Of a DNA stretch of 64,000 bases, positions 8,972 through 18,164 are shown piece after piece. A model generated the notes under the pieces. It was not told the origin of the DNA. It made no database searches and saw only the letters and a list, made by a program, of their open reading frames with translations. A program made the translations under genes and the position numbers. Origin of the DNA: Pseudomonas brassicacearum (GTDB taxonomy: Bacteria > Pseudomonadota > Gammaproteobacteria > Pseudomonadales > Pseudomonadaceae); contig NZ_MOBJ01000007.1 of assembly GCF_003732225.1 (NCBI RefSeq), forward strand, positions 62,001 to 126,000. Reading direction: 5' to 3'. How positions within the stretch are numbered: position 1 is the stretch's first letter; each line of letters begins with the position of its first letter.

Positions 8972-9259
8972 ATGTCGCTGCACATGAGCTGGTCTGCTGT
9001 CAGTGCCCATCCCGGGAGCCTGATGAATTTTTTCGCGTTGTTGATCGCCTTGCCCGGTGCCTGGCTATTGCACGTGACCCGTCGCCGTGAACAGCTGGCG
9101 CTGAAGAAGCTGGCGGCACAAAGCGCGGTACGGGCGATCGATGAGCCGATGCTGTTTCTGGACATCGCGACGCTACGGATGAACCGGTTTTTCTACCGTT
9201 TCGGCTTTGTCTGCCTGGCCTTGGCGCTACTGCTGTCGTGGATCAGCAGGCATTTTTGA
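8972..9259 (+). CDS. Small inner-membrane protein with two membrane segments
   Basis: About 95 residues from the second of two adjacent ATGs; that start leaves six bases after the GAGG site, and the other leaves three. Two hydrophobic helices are visible: one around FFALLIALPGAWLLHV and one at the C-terminus (FGFVCLALALLLSW). A basic cytoplasmic loop (TRRREQLALKKL) lies between or beside them. It has no catalytic motif. It converges on the acyltransferase gene, with a shared hairpin between them. The function is unknown. Confidence 0.65.
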   Translation: MSLHMSWSAVSAHPGSLMNFFALLIALPGAWLLHVTRRREQLALKKLAAQSAVRAIDEPMLFLDIATLRMNRFFYRFGFVCLALALLLSWISRHF

Positions 9260-9278
9260 GGTTTGCATCACCCATGAA

Positions 9279-9300
9279 AACGGCGCCCCGAGACGCCGTT
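9279..9300. terminator. Hairpin between convergent genes
   Basis: AACGGCG ... CGCCGTT stem with an 8-base loop. It lacks a clean T-run, so it is a weak terminator at best, placed between two convergent genes. Confidence 0.5.
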
Positions 9301-9319
9301 GTTGTATTCAGCCAAAGCC

Positions 9320-10486
9320 TTACAGCGGTAAACCCGCTTTGACCCGGTACTGATTGCGCACCGGTGTTGCGTATTGCAGCACCAGGAACGGCCGATGTTC
9401 CTCGGGGCAGGCATCGAGGCGGCTTTGCCACTCTTGCTGGGCCTTGGCCAGTTCCTCGGCCGGGAACAACTGGGTAGCGCTCGGCACTTGCAGTTGCGGG
9501 TCGGCGTTGCTCCATTGGGCGTACGCCAGGTAGTGCACCGGGAACAACCGGTAGCCACCGAGGATCTGCCGGTCCATCTCGATTGCCAATTGCTTGGTGT
9601 CTTCGAACTGCTCGCTGATCGGTGCGGCGAAGTTCACGTGGACCCGGCCTTTGTAGCCGGTGATACCTTTGGCGATACTCACGTCATCCTCGCCGGGCAC
9701 CTTGGTGTAGCTGCCGGTGGTGGCGCGGATGTACAGCTCGCGGGCCTTGGCCTGATCGCACGGGTCGTACTCGTAACTGATCGACACCGGCGTCAGGTTC
9801 AGCGACTTGATGACCTCGCCAAACGGCTCGTCCTTGCGGCTCATGTGGAACATCTTGAGGATCGCCGACTCGGTACGGTCGTCACCGTCCTTGGCGCGGC
9901 CTTCGGCCTGGGCGATCCAGATCGACTGGCAATCGTTGAGGATCGAGTGATTGATGTAGCCCGACAGCAACTGATACGCCGCCATCTTCTCGCGACGGCC
10001 GCTGATGGAGCGGTGCACGATAAAGCTCTTGTTCAGGCGCATCAGATCGCTGACGAAGGGCTTTTGCAGCAGGTTGTCACCAATCGCGATGCGTGGCGTC
10101 GGCAGGCCGGCGTGGTAGATCGCGTAGTTGACGAAGGCCGGGTCCATCACGATGTCGCGGTGGTTGGCCAGAAACAGATAAGCGCTGCCGGACTTGAATT
10201 GTTCGACGCCGGTATAGGTCACGCCGTCGGTGGCCCGCTCGATGGTGTGATCGACATAAAACTCGACCTTGTCCTGCAGGGTCGCCACCGAACTGATGCC
10301 GGCAAACTCACGGCGCAGCCGATAAGCTATAAGTGGTTTGAGCATCCAGCCGAATGCACCGGCAAAACGCGGGAAGCGGAAGTGGGTGAGGATATCTAGA
10401 AACGCCTTGTCGCCCAGCAACCGTGCCAGCACTGCTGGGACTTCGCTGTCGTCGTAAGGTCGGATGGCATCGAATTCGCCCATCAT
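9320..10486 (-). CDS. PlsC-type glycerolipid acyltransferase family protein
   Basis: This 388-residue protein has a central acyltransferase domain. The catalytic block LFLANHRDIVMDP (residues ~104-116) resembles motif I (NHX4D), but His109 to Asp115 has five residues between, with another Asp at 111. Later motifs are present: NKSFIVHRS (motif II-like) and IAQAEGRAKDG (motif III-like). It probably transfers an acyl chain to a lysophospholipid or glycerol phosphate at the inner membrane, though no membrane helix is obvious. It is longer than E. coli PlsC (~245). It is monocistronic, with an AGAG site before tandem ATGs. The exact substrate is not deducible. Confidence 0.8.
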   Translation of the reverse strand: MMGEFDAIRPYDDSEVPAVLARLLGDKAFLDILTHFRFPRFAGAFGWMLKPLIAYRLRREFAGISSVATLQDKVEFYVDHTIERATDGVTYTGVEQFKSGSAYLFLANHRDIVMDPAFVNYAIYHAGLPTPRIAIGDNLLQKPFVSDLMRLNKSFIVHRSISGRREKMAAYQLLSGYINHSILNDCQSIWIAQAEGRAKDGDDRTESAILKMFHMSRKDEPFGEVIKSLNLTPVSISYEYDPCDQAKARELYIRATTGSYTKVPGEDDVSIAKGITGYKGRVHVNFAAPISEQFEDTKQLAIEMDRQILGGYRLFPVHYLAYAQWSNADPQLQVPSATQLFPAEELAKAQQEWQSRLDACPEEHRPFLVLQYATPVRNQYRVKAGLPL

Positions 10487-10626
10487 GCTCTCTTGTTAGA
10501 AACGGCTAGGGTAAGTAATGGATTAGATCGATTACACACAGGGCGCGGTCTGAAAAGTCAGCTCAAACAAAAATAGCCCTGCAAATAGACCGGCGATTAT
10601 ACGCACAAGTCACTTGGGAGACCGCG

Positions 10627-10809
10627 ATGCTGGAAACCGAGCGTTACGAATGTCCTTATTGTGGTGAAGAGTCAGAGGCCGTTCTGGATTTGTCGGGAGG
10701 GGATCAGACGTATATTGAGGATTGCCCCGTGTGTTGTCGGCCGATCAAATTTACTCTGCAGACCGACGGTCATGAATGGATGCTCGAAGTTCACAGCGAA
10801 AACGAGTGA
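10627..10809 (+). CDS. CPXCG-motif cysteine-rich protein
   Basis: This 60-residue protein has two zinc-knuckle-like pairs, CPYCG near residue 9 and CPVC near residue 33. These match the small CPXCG family. Such proteins probably bind one zinc ion; no function is established. A GGAGACCGCG site precedes the ATG. It lies 12 bases upstream of the DUF2007 gene, and the pair looks like an operon conserved in pseudomonads. Confidence 0.9.
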   Translation: MLETERYECPYCGEESEAVLDLSGGDQTYIEDCPVCCRPIKFTLQTDGHEWMLEVHSENE

Positions 10810-10821
10810 AGGGTGGCGTCT

Positions 10822-11082
10822 ATGCAGCGCATCTACGAACCGGAAAACCTGATGGAAGGCGAGTTGTTACAAGGCATGCTGGCCAGCGAAGGCGTAGAGG
10901 CTCATCTGGTGGGGCGTGATCTGCTGGGTGGCGCGGGTGAATTGCCGGTGTTCGGGCTGCTGGGGTTGGCGGTGGATAACGATCAGGCGCAATACGCGCG
11001 CGAGTTGATCACCGCGTACAATGCCGCGCTGCCGATGCCCGGCGACGAACCGGATAGCTTTCCCGACGTCCTGGTCTGTTAG
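10822..11082 (+). CDS. DUF2007 family putative signal-transducing protein
   Basis: This 86-residue protein matches DUF2007: MQRIYEPENLMEGELLQGML, then GVEAHLVGRDLLGGAGELP and VDNDQAQYARELI. Family members are ferredoxin-like folds thought to resemble the PII or DUF2007 tail domains found fused to other proteins. Their role is unproven. The ATG at 10822 is preferred over an in-frame GTG nine bases earlier because an AAGGG site lies eight bases before it. It is cotranscribed with the CPXCG gene. Confidence 0.85.
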   Translation: MQRIYEPENLMEGELLQGMLASEGVEAHLVGRDLLGGAGELPVFGLLGLAVDNDQAQYARELITAYNAALPMPGDEPDSFPDVLVC

Positions 11083-11118
11083 GCTGGCCTCCGTTTTCGT
11101 TCAGAGTCGTGTTGCCCC

Positions 11119-11739
11119 ATGTGTGGACGTTTTGCCCTGTTTCGTTGGAACCCCGCGTTCGCGGCCTTGCCCGGCTTCCCGGCCGATCAGCAGGCGCAGT
11201 GGAATATTTCGCCCAACGATTCGGTGCTGATCCTGCGCGCCGAGGCCGGTCAGCGCACGCTTGCCCGCGCACGTTGGGGGCTGACGCCGCCGTGGCTGAC
11301 CGATTTGTCGAAGACCCCGGCCCATGCCCGGGCAGAGACCGTCGCCGAGCAGCCGATGTTTCGCGAAGCTTTCCGCCAGCGCCGTTGCCTGCTGCCGGCC
11401 AACGGTTTCTACGAATGGCGCGGCACCACCCGCAAGCGCCCGTACTGGTTGACGCCAGGCGAAGGTTCGGCGCTGTTTTTTGCGGCGATCTGGGAAGCGT
11501 ATCCGGTGCAGGAACAGGTGTGGCTCAGTACGGCGGTGGTGACTCAGGCGGCGTCGAATCAGCGTCGTCCGTTGATTCTCGATGCTGCTGGTCAGGAAGC
11601 CTGGCTCAACCCCGAAACCCCGCTGCACACCTTGCAGGCGCTGCTCGCCAGCGAACCCGCTGTATTGCGCGAGCGGGTGCTGGCGAATCTGGTGAATGAT
11701 CCGAAACTCAATGCGCCGGAATGCCTGACGCCGGGTTGA
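11119..11739 (+). CDS. SRAP-family protein (YedK/HMCES-like), divergent active site
   Basis: This is a 206-residue SOS-response-associated peptidase-like protein. Cys2 (MCGRFAL), which forms the thiazolidine link to abasic sites in ssDNA, is present, as is Glu99 in NGFYEW. Two other usual residues differ. The Asn of the NARAE motif is His69 (PAHARAET), and the catalytic His of the HxRMP motif is replaced around Asn147 (SNQRRPLIL). The fold and Cys2 chemistry may persist, with altered cross-link reversal. The gene stands alone and has typical host codon use. Family membership is secure; activity is uncertain. Confidence 0.88.
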   Translation: MCGRFALFRWNPAFAALPGFPADQQAQWNISPNDSVLILRAEAGQRTLARARWGLTPPWLTDLSKTPAHARAETVAEQPMFREAFRQRRCLLPANGFYEWRGTTRKRPYWLTPGEGSALFFAAIWEAYPVQEQVWLSTAVVTQAASNQRRPLILDAAGQEAWLNPETPLHTLQALLASEPAVLRERVLANLVNDPKLNAPECLTPG

Positions 11740-11759
11740 TGAGTTGTCTGTGCTGACGC

Positions 11760-11858
11760 CATCGCGAGCAAGCTCGCTCCCACACTGGATCTCCATTGTT
11801 CGCGGATTTTGTATCCACTGGAGATCAAATGTGGGAGCGAGCTTGCTCGCGATGGGGC
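11760..11858. repeat. REP doublet, family B (inverted pair)
   Basis: Two inverted copies of the GCGAGCAAGCTCGCTCCCAC REP lie between the convergent SRAP and chemoreceptor genes and may act as a transcription or mRNA-stability barrier. Confidence 0.9.
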
Positions 11859-11865
11859 CTTGGGA

Positions 11866-14007
11866 TCAGACCTTGAACTGATTGATCAACCGCCGCTGTT
11901 GCTCGGCCAGTTTGGTCAGATCCGCACTGGCCGCGCTCGACTCATCCGCGCCGCCCGCGACTTCATTGGCCACCTGACCGATGTTGATCACGTTGCGGTT
12001 GATGTCATCGGCCACCGCGCTTTGCTCTTCGGCGGCGCTGGCAATCTGGGTGTTCATATCGTTGATCACCGAAACCGCCTGAGTGATGGTCTCCAGCGCC
12101 TGCGCCGCCTTGGCCGCGTGCTGCACGCTTTCGTCGGTCTTGTTCTGACTGTCTTCCATCACCCGCACCACGTCGCGCGTGCCTTGCTGCAACTGCTGAA
12201 TCATCGTCTGGATTTCTTCAGTTGCCTGCTGGGTTTTCTGCGCGAGGTTGCGCACTTCATCGGCCACCACCGCAAACCCACGACCTTGTTCACCGGCCCG
12301 TGCGGCCTCGATGGCGGCGTTCAACGCCAGCAGGTTGGTCTGCTCGGCAATCCCGCGAATGGCGATCAGGATCGCGTTGATGTTCTCGCTGTCCTTGGCC
12401 AGGGTTTGCACCACGCCGACCGCTTTGCCGATTTCCACCGCGAGGACGCCAATCGAGGTCGAGGTGTCGCGCACGATTTGCATGCCCTGGGCTGCGGCCT
12501 GATCGGCATGGCTGGCGGCTTGTGCAGCCTGGGTCGCGTTGCGCGCTACGTCCTGGGCGGTGGCGGTCATTTCCTGCACCGCGGTGGCCACCTGATCGAT
12601 CTCGGCCATTTGCTTGTGTACGCCGAGGTTGGTGCGAATGGCGATGTCGGCGGTATGTTCGGACGAATCGCTGACGCTCTGCACCGAGGTCACCACCTGG
12701 GTGATCATTGCCTGCAACTTGGCGAGGAAGGTATTGAAGCCCTTGGCGATCGAGCCGAGTTCGTCGGCACGGTCGCTGGTCAGGCGGCGCGTCAGGTCAC
12801 CTTCGCCCTGGGCGATGTCATCGAGCATCGCGACCATCTGCTTCAGTGGCCGGGCGATACCGTGACCGACCAGCCAGATCACCAGCAAGCCCAGACCGGC
12901 AATCACCAGGCCGACCATCGCCATGCCGAAGGTGTCTGCCTTGCGTTGGGTGTTGAGGTCGCCCTGCAGTTGTTGCAAGTCAGCCATGACCGCGTTCAGC
13001 GGCAATTGCAGCAGCAGGGTCCAGCGCGCATCGGTCTGGCCGATGCCGAACGGCAAGTACAGCTCGATCCTGCCGTTGGCCTTGTCGACGTTATAGGTCA
13101 CTTCGCCGCGATTGAGTTTGCCCAGGTTGGCGACCTGATTGGCATCAAGGATGTCGCTGACTTTTTCACCGAACTTGCTCGGATCCTTGGTATAGGCCAC
13201 CAGACGCTGGTTGCCGCCAATCAGCGCCATTTCACCGGCACCGTTATAGAGCTTCTGGTTCGCGGCCAGGAGCATTTCCTGAATGAAGTTCACCGACAAG
13301 TCGGCGCCGACGATGCCCTGAAAGGTGCCGTTGAGCATGATCGGTTCAATAAAGGAGGCGAGCATGACGATCTTGTCGCCGACCTTGTAAGGCGCCGGGT
13401 CGATCACGCAGGATTTTTTGCTTTCCTGGGAGCACAGGTAGTACTCACTGGCGCGCACGCCGGTAGAGAGCACGGTGCGGTCGTTGACGTCTGCCAGCTT
13501 GTCGACGCCAAGGCTGCCGTCGTCGTTGCGGAACCACCACGGCAGAAAGCGCCCTGTGGTGGCATCGATACCGACGGTTTTACTGCCGATGTAGGCCGCG
13601 TCGTTGTGATCCAGCGCGTTCGGTTCCCAGCCGATGTAGGTGCCGAGAATTTTCGGATTCTTCGCGACGTTTTCCTTGATCAGGCTGATCAACTGCTCAC
13701 GGCTGAGGGCAAGCGAGGGTTTGCCGTCGGCATCCTGGGAGCCGATCAAGGCGTTGACCCGAACCAGTCCGCCGGCGATCAGCAGGGGCGCTTCGAGTTC
13801 GCGCTGGATCTGGCTGACCTGGGTTTGCGCCAGTCCACGCAGGCGTTGCTCGATGACTTGCTCAAATTGCGCCTGGGTCCGCTCCTGGACCATTTCCTGG
13901 GTGCGCGCGCCGGAAAACAGCGCATACAGCACCAGCGCAGCCACCACACTGAGCACGATGGCGCCGGCGAGCGCGGCGACGGAAAACTGGATCGACTTGA
14001 ATTTCAT
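11866..14007 (-). CDS. Methyl-accepting chemotaxis protein with dCache-type sensor
   Basis: This is a 713-residue chemoreceptor. A first membrane helix (~8-30) is followed by a periplasmic double-Cache domain ([42 protein letters not shown]). A second membrane helix ([16 protein letters not shown]) then leads into HAMP (ARPLKQ) and the signalling domain. The signalling hairpin has [19 protein letters not shown] and [14 protein letters not shown]. There is no C-terminal CheR-docking pentapeptide; it ends INQFKV. The start was set at MKFKSIQF because upstream codons do not look coding. The ligand is unknown: the strict amino-acid dCache signature is not clear to me. From memory it corresponds to PA4633. 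Confidence 0.92.
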   Translation of the reverse strand: MKFKSIQFSVAALAGAIVLSVVAALVLYALFSGARTQEMVQERTQAQFEQVIEQRLRGLAQTQVSQIQRELEAPLLIAGGLVRVNALIGSQDADGKPSLALSREQLISLIKENVAKNPKILGTYIGWEPNALDHNDAAYIGSKTVGIDATTGRFLPWWFRNDDGSLGVDKLADVNDRTVLSTGVRASEYYLCSQESKKSCVIDPAPYKVGDKIVMLASFIEPIMLNGTFQGIVGADLSVNFIQEMLLAANQKLYNGAGEMALIGGNQRLVAYTKDPSKFGEKVSDILDANQVANLGKLNRGEVTYNVDKANGRIELYLPFGIGQTDARWTLLLQLPLNAVMADLQQLQGDLNTQRKADTFGMAMVGLVIAGLGLLVIWLVGHGIARPLKQMVAMLDDIAQGEGDLTRRLTSDRADELGSIAKGFNTFLAKLQAMITQVVTSVQSVSDSSEHTADIAIRTNLGVHKQMAEIDQVATAVQEMTATAQDVARNATQAAQAASHADQAAAQGMQIVRDTSTSIGVLAVEIGKAVGVVQTLAKDSENINAILIAIRGIAEQTNLLALNAAIEAARAGEQGRGFAVVADEVRNLAQKTQQATEEIQTMIQQLQQGTRDVVRVMEDSQNKTDESVQHAAKAAQALETITQAVSVINDMNTQIASAAEEQSAVADDINRNVINIGQVANEVAGGADESSAASADLTKLAEQQRRLINQFKV

Positions 14008-14283
14008 AAAGGCTCCGGACGCGGGAATGACGTCTGCCGGGTTGTATCGGCGCACGTGTGGCGGTCCATGAGTGGATTTTTTGCACATGACTGTTTTTGA
14101 TCTGTGCATGTCGCACAGAGACAGGTATCGGGCCTTCGGGAATTAGGGCTTGCGCTGTTTTATGAATTTATTGCGACAGTGAGGTGGTATGTATCTGGAA
14201 ATGACGTGCTACACGTCTGTTGTATCTGGCGCCGATACATTGCACCGCCTAGGATACGCGGCATGTTTTCAGGGAGCTTTTTG

Positions 14284-15102
14284 ATGAATAAAACATTGGT
14301 TTTGTGTGCGCTGGGCGCAAGTCTGCTGCTCAGTGGTTGCCAGTCGGTCAACACCACCAACGGCGGCGCGGTGGGCGTGGAACGCAAACAGTACATGTTC
14401 AGCATGCTGTCGAGCGATGAGGTCAACCAGATGTATGCCCAGTCTTACCAAAAGACCGTGGGTGAGGCGAGCAACAAGGGTGTGCTGGACAAGAACAGTA
14501 ACGAGGCCAAACGGGTTCAGGCGATTGCCAATCGGCTGATCGCCCAGGCCCCGGTCTTCCGGCCGGATTCGGCGCAGTGGCAGTGGGAAGTCAACTTGAT
14601 CAAGAGTGACGAGCTCAACGCCAACTGTGGTCCTGGCGGCAAGATCATTTTCTACACCGGGCTGATCGACAGCCTGAAGCTCACCGACGATGAAATCGCT
14701 GCGGTCATGGGCCATGAAATCGCCCACGCCTTGCGCGAACATGGTCGTGAAGCGATGTCCAAGGCCTATGGCATCGAAATGGCCAAGCAGGGCGCGGGCG
14801 CCTTGCTTGGGTTGGGACAGGACACCCTGGCACTGGCCGATACGGTGGCCAACTACGGCATGACCTTGCCCAACAGCCGCGCCAATGAAAACGAAGCCGA
14901 CCTGATCGGCCTGGAACTGGCCGCCCGCGCCGGTTACGACCCGAACGCGGCAATCACCCTGTGGGACAAAATGAGCAAGGCTTCCGAAGGTTCGCCACCC
15001 GAGTTCATGAGCACTCACCCGGCCTCCAGCAGCCGGGTTGCGTCGCTAAAGGCAGCGATTCCGAAAGTCATGCCGCTTTACCTGCAGGCCAAAAAGTCCT
15101 GA
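14284..15102 (+). CDS. M48-family zinc metallopeptidase lipoprotein
   Basis: This 272-residue protein has a lipoprotein signal peptide (MNKTLVLCALGASLLLSGC). The zinc-binding HEIAH helix lies in AAVMGHEIAHALREHGRE, with the third ligand Glu in NEADLIGLELAARAGY. It resembles LoiP/YcaL and the peptidase part of BepA, which act in outer-membrane protein quality control. It lacks the BepA TPR tail. An AGGGAG site sits about seven bases before the ATG. Inferred location: periplasmic face of the outer or inner membrane. From memory it matches PA4632 in a syntenic position. Confidence 0.9.
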   Translation: MNKTLVLCALGASLLLSGCQSVNTTNGGAVGVERKQYMFSMLSSDEVNQMYAQSYQKTVGEASNKGVLDKNSNEAKRVQAIANRLIAQAPVFRPDSAQWQWEVNLIKSDELNANCGPGGKIIFYTGLIDSLKLTDDEIAAVMGHEIAHALREHGREAMSKAYGIEMAKQGAGALLGLGQDTLALADTVANYGMTLPNSRANENEADLIGLELAARAGYDPNAAITLWDKMSKASEGSPPEFMSTHPASSSRVASLKAAIPKVMPLYLQAKKS

Positions 15103-15127
15103 TGGTTTTATATCGTTAGTAATGGCC

Positions 15128-15206
15128 TCATCGCGAGCAAGCTCGCTCCCACACTGGTCCCGTGTACACCAAAGATCAACTGTGGGAGCGAGCTTGCTCG
15201 CGATGA
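15128..15206. repeat. REP doublet, family B (inverted pair)
   Basis: Two inverted family-B copies lie between the convergent M48 peptidase and TMEM165 genes. Confidence 0.9.
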
Positions 15207-15235
15207 ACGATAACGCGGTCTACCGACCTACCACC

Positions 15236-15820
15236 TCAAACCCACCCGCTGCTCTGCATTGCCTTGTACACCGCAACGATGGCCAGGATGAAGAACGCCG
15301 ACGCTGCCAGGCGACGGATCAGGGTCAGGGGCAGTTTGTCCGCGGCAAAATTACCGGCCAGCACCACCGGCACGTTGGCGATCAGCATGCCGAGCGTGGT
15401 GCCGATGATCACCAGCCACAGTTCCGGGTACTGAGCGGCGAGCATCACAGTGGCGATCTGGGTCTTGTCACCGATTTCGGCGAGGAAGAACGCAATCAGC
15501 GTGGTCAGGAACGGCCCGAATTTGCGTGCGGTGCTGGCTTCGTCGTCATCCATCTTGTCCGGCACCAGGGTCCACAGCGCCGTCGCGGTAAAGCTCGCGG
15601 CGAGGATCCAGTGCAGTGTCGCATCCGAGAAGAAACTCCCGAACCAGGCACCGACAGCGCCCGCAGCGGCGTGGTTGGCCAGGGTTGCGGCGACGATACC
15701 GGCGATGATCGGCCAGGGTTTGCGAAAGCGTGCGGCGAGAATGAGCGCGAGCAATTGCGTCTTGTCGCCGATTTCGGCCAAGGCAACGACTGCAGTAGGG
15801 ACGAGCAGAGAATCCAGCAT
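15236..15820 (-). CDS. TMEM165/GDT1 (MneA-type) manganese exporter
   Basis: This 194-residue integral membrane protein has six predicted helices. It contains the two duplicated family signatures, ALAEIGDKTQLLALILAARF and FLAEIGDKTQIATVMLAA, whose acidic and polar residues bind the cation. UPF0016 members export Mn2+ (and in eukaryotes Ca2+/Mn2+). The function is strongly supported here by a yybP-ykoY-like riboswitch on the same strand upstream. The ATG at 15818-15820 begins at the first helix; in-frame codons 5' of it fall inside the leader hairpin and are not expected to be translated. Confidence 0.92.
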   Translation of the reverse strand: MLDSLLVPTAVVALAEIGDKTQLLALILAARFRKPWPIIAGIVAATLANHAAAGAVGAWFGSFFSDATLHWILAASFTATALWTLVPDKMDDDEASTARKFGPFLTTLIAFFLAEIGDKTQIATVMLAAQYPELWLVIIGTTLGMLIANVPVVLAGNFAADKLPLTLIRRLAASAFFILAIVAVYKAMQSSGWV

Positions 15821-15851
15821 CAGGGTTTTCCTAAGGGGCGGGTCGACACGG

Positions 15852-15900
15852 CTATGACACGTACAGCCTCCCCGCCCCGGGTAAGGTGTGCGTGTCATAG
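15852..15900 (-). promoter_or_regulatory. Leader hairpin, probable riboswitch expression platform
   Basis: Perfect 10-bp arms (CTATGACACG / CGTGTCATAG) enclose a GC-rich loop. It sits between the aptamer-like region and the Mn exporter start. It could switch with an alternative fold to control transcription elongation or RBS access. Confidence 0.55.
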
Positions 15901-15920
15901 GTCTTGTCAAACCCTGCGAT

Positions 15921-16027
15921 CCGTCTGTGCGGTCGCTTGGGTCGCATACGCCATGGTCTGAGGACCAAGTATGTTGACGTATGCCGGACGAGCATGGCGC
16001 TCGTGGGAGACTACTCCCCTAGGACGG
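15921..16027 (-). ncRNA. yybP-ykoY-type manganese riboswitch aptamer
   Basis: On the minus strand, a CCGTC/GACGG closing stem encloses the conserved loop AGGGGAGTAG. A GC hairpin follows, then CCGGCATACGTCAACATACTT and CGTATGCGACC. The GGGGAGUAG loop and the GUCAACAUAC/GUAUG helix with the following A/C-rich strand match the L1 and P3/L3 parts of the Mn2+-sensing yybP-ykoY class. Its place upstream of a TMEM165 exporter is a known association. The boundaries are approximate. Confidence 0.8.
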
Positions 16028-16071
16028 AGCGGATTCTGCCTAGGCAAAATCCATTCGGCAAGCGCTAATTT

Positions 16072-17070
16072 CTAGCCGCGTTTGGCCCGGTAGATTCGAA
16101 AACCCTGACCTTCGGCCTTGATCGCACACACACCGAGATGCTCCTCGATCAGCGGCTGATATTTCAGGAAACTGTTGGCCACCAGCCGAAGCTCGCCACC
16201 GTTTTTCAGATGTTTGGCTGCTTTTCGCAGCAAATTCTCCGTGGCGTGATAGTCCGTATGGACCCCGACATGGAACGGCGGGTTGCTCAGAATCGCGCTC
16301 AACCCCATCGGCGCAGCGTCGATACCATCACCCGTCAGTACCTCGGCTTCCAGGCCATTGGCGGCCAATGTCAGGCGACTGCTGGCCGCGGCGAACGCAT
16401 CAACGTCGAGCAGGGTGACGGTGTTGTGTGGATAACGCCGTTTCACCGCCGCGCCCAAAACGCCTGCACCACAACCGAAGTCCAGCAAGTGACCGCTCGG
16501 CAGTTTGTCCAGGTGTTCGAGCAGCAGGGCACTGCCGCGATCCAGTCGACCGTGACTGAATACGCCCGGCAAGCTGATGACTTTCAGCGGGCCTTCGGCC
16601 AACGGCAGCTCGTATTCCTGCGCCAGGCTTTCCAGTGATTTGGCCTCGGGTGCGTTGGCCACGGTCACCTGCCAGAGCTGGCAGTGGCGTGCGCTGTCGA
16701 GCTTGCGCGGTTTGCCAAAGGGGTTCAGCTGTTTGGCCGCGCCTTCGACGCCGCTGCGTTTTTCACCCACAAGGTACAGCTCACGACCGGCCAGGCGCGA
16801 GGCGAGGGCGTTGAGGATGTAGTCGGTCAAATCCTTGGATTTGGGCAGGAACACCACGGCTGTTTCAAATTCACGGCTCGGAGCATTCACGCCAAAGTGG
16901 CTGCGCTCGGCAAAGCGTGCGTCCAGCGCCGCTTGGTCGCCTGCATGCCAGCACCAGCCGTGAGCGTTGGGCAATTTGCCCAGCAAGTCATCGGCGGGCA
17001 AGCCGGCCAGCAGCAACTCGCCTTGAAACAACTCGGCCTGACGAAGCAGTACTTCACTGCGCGGATCCAT
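16072..17070 (-). CDS. rsmC: 16S rRNA (guanine(1207)-N(2))-methyltransferase RsmC
   Basis: This 332-residue, two-domain methyltransferase methylates G1207 of 16S rRNA in the 30S subunit. The N-terminal half is a degenerate methyltransferase-like domain. The C-terminal half has the SAM-binding motif [15 protein letters not shown] and the catalytic NPPFHVG signature of N2-guanine methyltransferases. The length matches E. coli RsmC (343). AAGGAG lies six bases before the ATG. It is downstream of hprA on the same strand with a 33-base gap, so they may be cotranscribed. Confidence 0.94.
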   Translation of the reverse strand: MDPRSEVLLRQAELFQGELLLAGLPADDLLGKLPNAHGWCWHAGDQAALDARFAERSHFGVNAPSREFETAVVFLPKSKDLTDYILNALASRLAGRELYLVGEKRSGVEGAAKQLNPFGKPRKLDSARHCQLWQVTVANAPEAKSLESLAQEYELPLAEGPLKVISLPGVFSHGRLDRGSALLLEHLDKLPSGHLLDFGCGAGVLGAAVKRRYPHNTVTLLDVDAFAAASSRLTLAANGLEAEVLTGDGIDAAPMGLSAILSNPPFHVGVHTDYHATENLLRKAAKHLKNGGELRLVANSFLKYQPLIEEHLGVCAIKAEGQGFRIYRAKRG

Positions 17071-17103
17071 ACTCTGCTCCTTGAAAAAAAGTGCGGCAGT
17101 TTA

Positions 17104-18069
17104 TCAACTGACGACCCGCAGCGCTGTACCGCTGAAGAAGCCTTGGGCATTTTCGGTCAGTTGACCGACGATTCGTTGCCGCGCCTCGCGGCTGCCCCAG
17201 GCGTTGTGCGGGGTGACGATCAAGCGTGGAATGTCGCCGGCCAACAGTGGATTGCCGGCGGTGGGTGGCTCGACGCTCAGGACGTCGGTCGCCGCACCGC
17301 CCAGATGACCACTGCGCAAGGCATCGGCCAAGGCTTGTTCATCGATCAGGCCACCGCGAGCGGTGTTGACTACAAATGCACCGGGTTTGAGCAGCGCCAG
17401 TTCGCGGGCGCCGATGAAATGGCGGGTATGTTCGTTGAGCGGGCAGTGCAGGGTCAGCGCGTCGATTTGCGGCAGCAGTTCATCCAGCGGCAAGCGGTCG
17501 GCGCGGGCCGGGCGCCCAGGCAGTTGGCCGAGCAACACGCGCATGCCAAAGGCTTCGGCCAGCCGCGCTACGGCGCCCCCCAACTCACCATGGCCGAGCA
17601 GGCCAAGGGTTTTGCCTTCGAGTTCGACGATCGGGAAATCCAGCAGGCAGAACTGTTTGGCCTGCTGCCAGCGACCTTCACCGACGGCTTTCTGGTAGTC
17701 GCTCAGGCGGGTGGCGAGGTTGAGCAGCAACATGATCGTGTGTTGCGCCACCGAAGGCGTGCCGTAACCCTGGCAGTTGCTCACGGTAATCCCTTGGGCG
17801 CGGGCGGCGGCCAGGTCGACGTTGTTGGTGCCGGTGGCGGCGATCAGGATCAGCTTCAGCTCGGGGCAGGCTTTGAGCGTTTCGGCATTCAGCAGGACTT
17901 TGTTGCTGATCGCTACGCTGGCGCCTTGCAGCCGTTCGACAATGTTTTCAGGCGTGGTCAGTGAGCGCAGCTGCAAGTCATCGAAGCATTGCTGCAATCC
18001 ACTGAGGTCAAGGTCGCCGAGGTCCAGGGAACTGTGGTCGAGGAATACGGCGCGGCGATTGTTCGTCAT
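17104..18069 (-). CDS. hprA: D-2-hydroxyacid dehydrogenase, hydroxypyruvate/glycerate type
   Basis: This 321-residue NAD(P)-dependent dehydrogenase reduces hydroxypyruvate to D-glycerate. The nucleotide-binding motif is GLLGHGELGGAVARLAEAFG. Catalytic residues are visible as Arg in NTARGGLID, Glu in SVEPP and His in TPHNAWGS. Length and motifs fit HprA-like members of the family. It is in the same place next to rsmC as in P. aeruginosa (from memory). Related 2-ketogluconate or phosphoglycerate enzymes are possible, but the short form without an ACT domain favours HprA. Confidence 0.88.
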   Translation of the reverse strand: MTNNRRAVFLDHSSLDLGDLDLSGLQQCFDDLQLRSLTTPENIVERLQGASVAISNKVLLNAETLKACPELKLILIAATGTNNVDLAAARAQGITVSNCQGYGTPSVAQHTIMLLLNLATRLSDYQKAVGEGRWQQAKQFCLLDFPIVELEGKTLGLLGHGELGGAVARLAEAFGMRVLLGQLPGRPARADRLPLDELLPQIDALTLHCPLNEHTRHFIGARELALLKPGAFVVNTARGGLIDEQALADALRSGHLGGAATDVLSVEPPTAGNPLLAGDIPRLIVTPHNAWGSREARQRIVGQLTENAQGFFSGTALRVVS

Positions 18070-18164
18070 TAACTGTACCTTTTGCGCGTGAGTCTGAAGG
18101 CGTAATCTGCCGAGCCTACCAGATGAAACAAGTCGTTACGCTTGGCCTAAAGGAGCCCCCCCCC

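Noticed and set aside
11809..14100. 763-codon plus-strand frame
   Set aside because: Antisense to the chemoreceptor gene; His/Gln-rich shadow composition, no domain.
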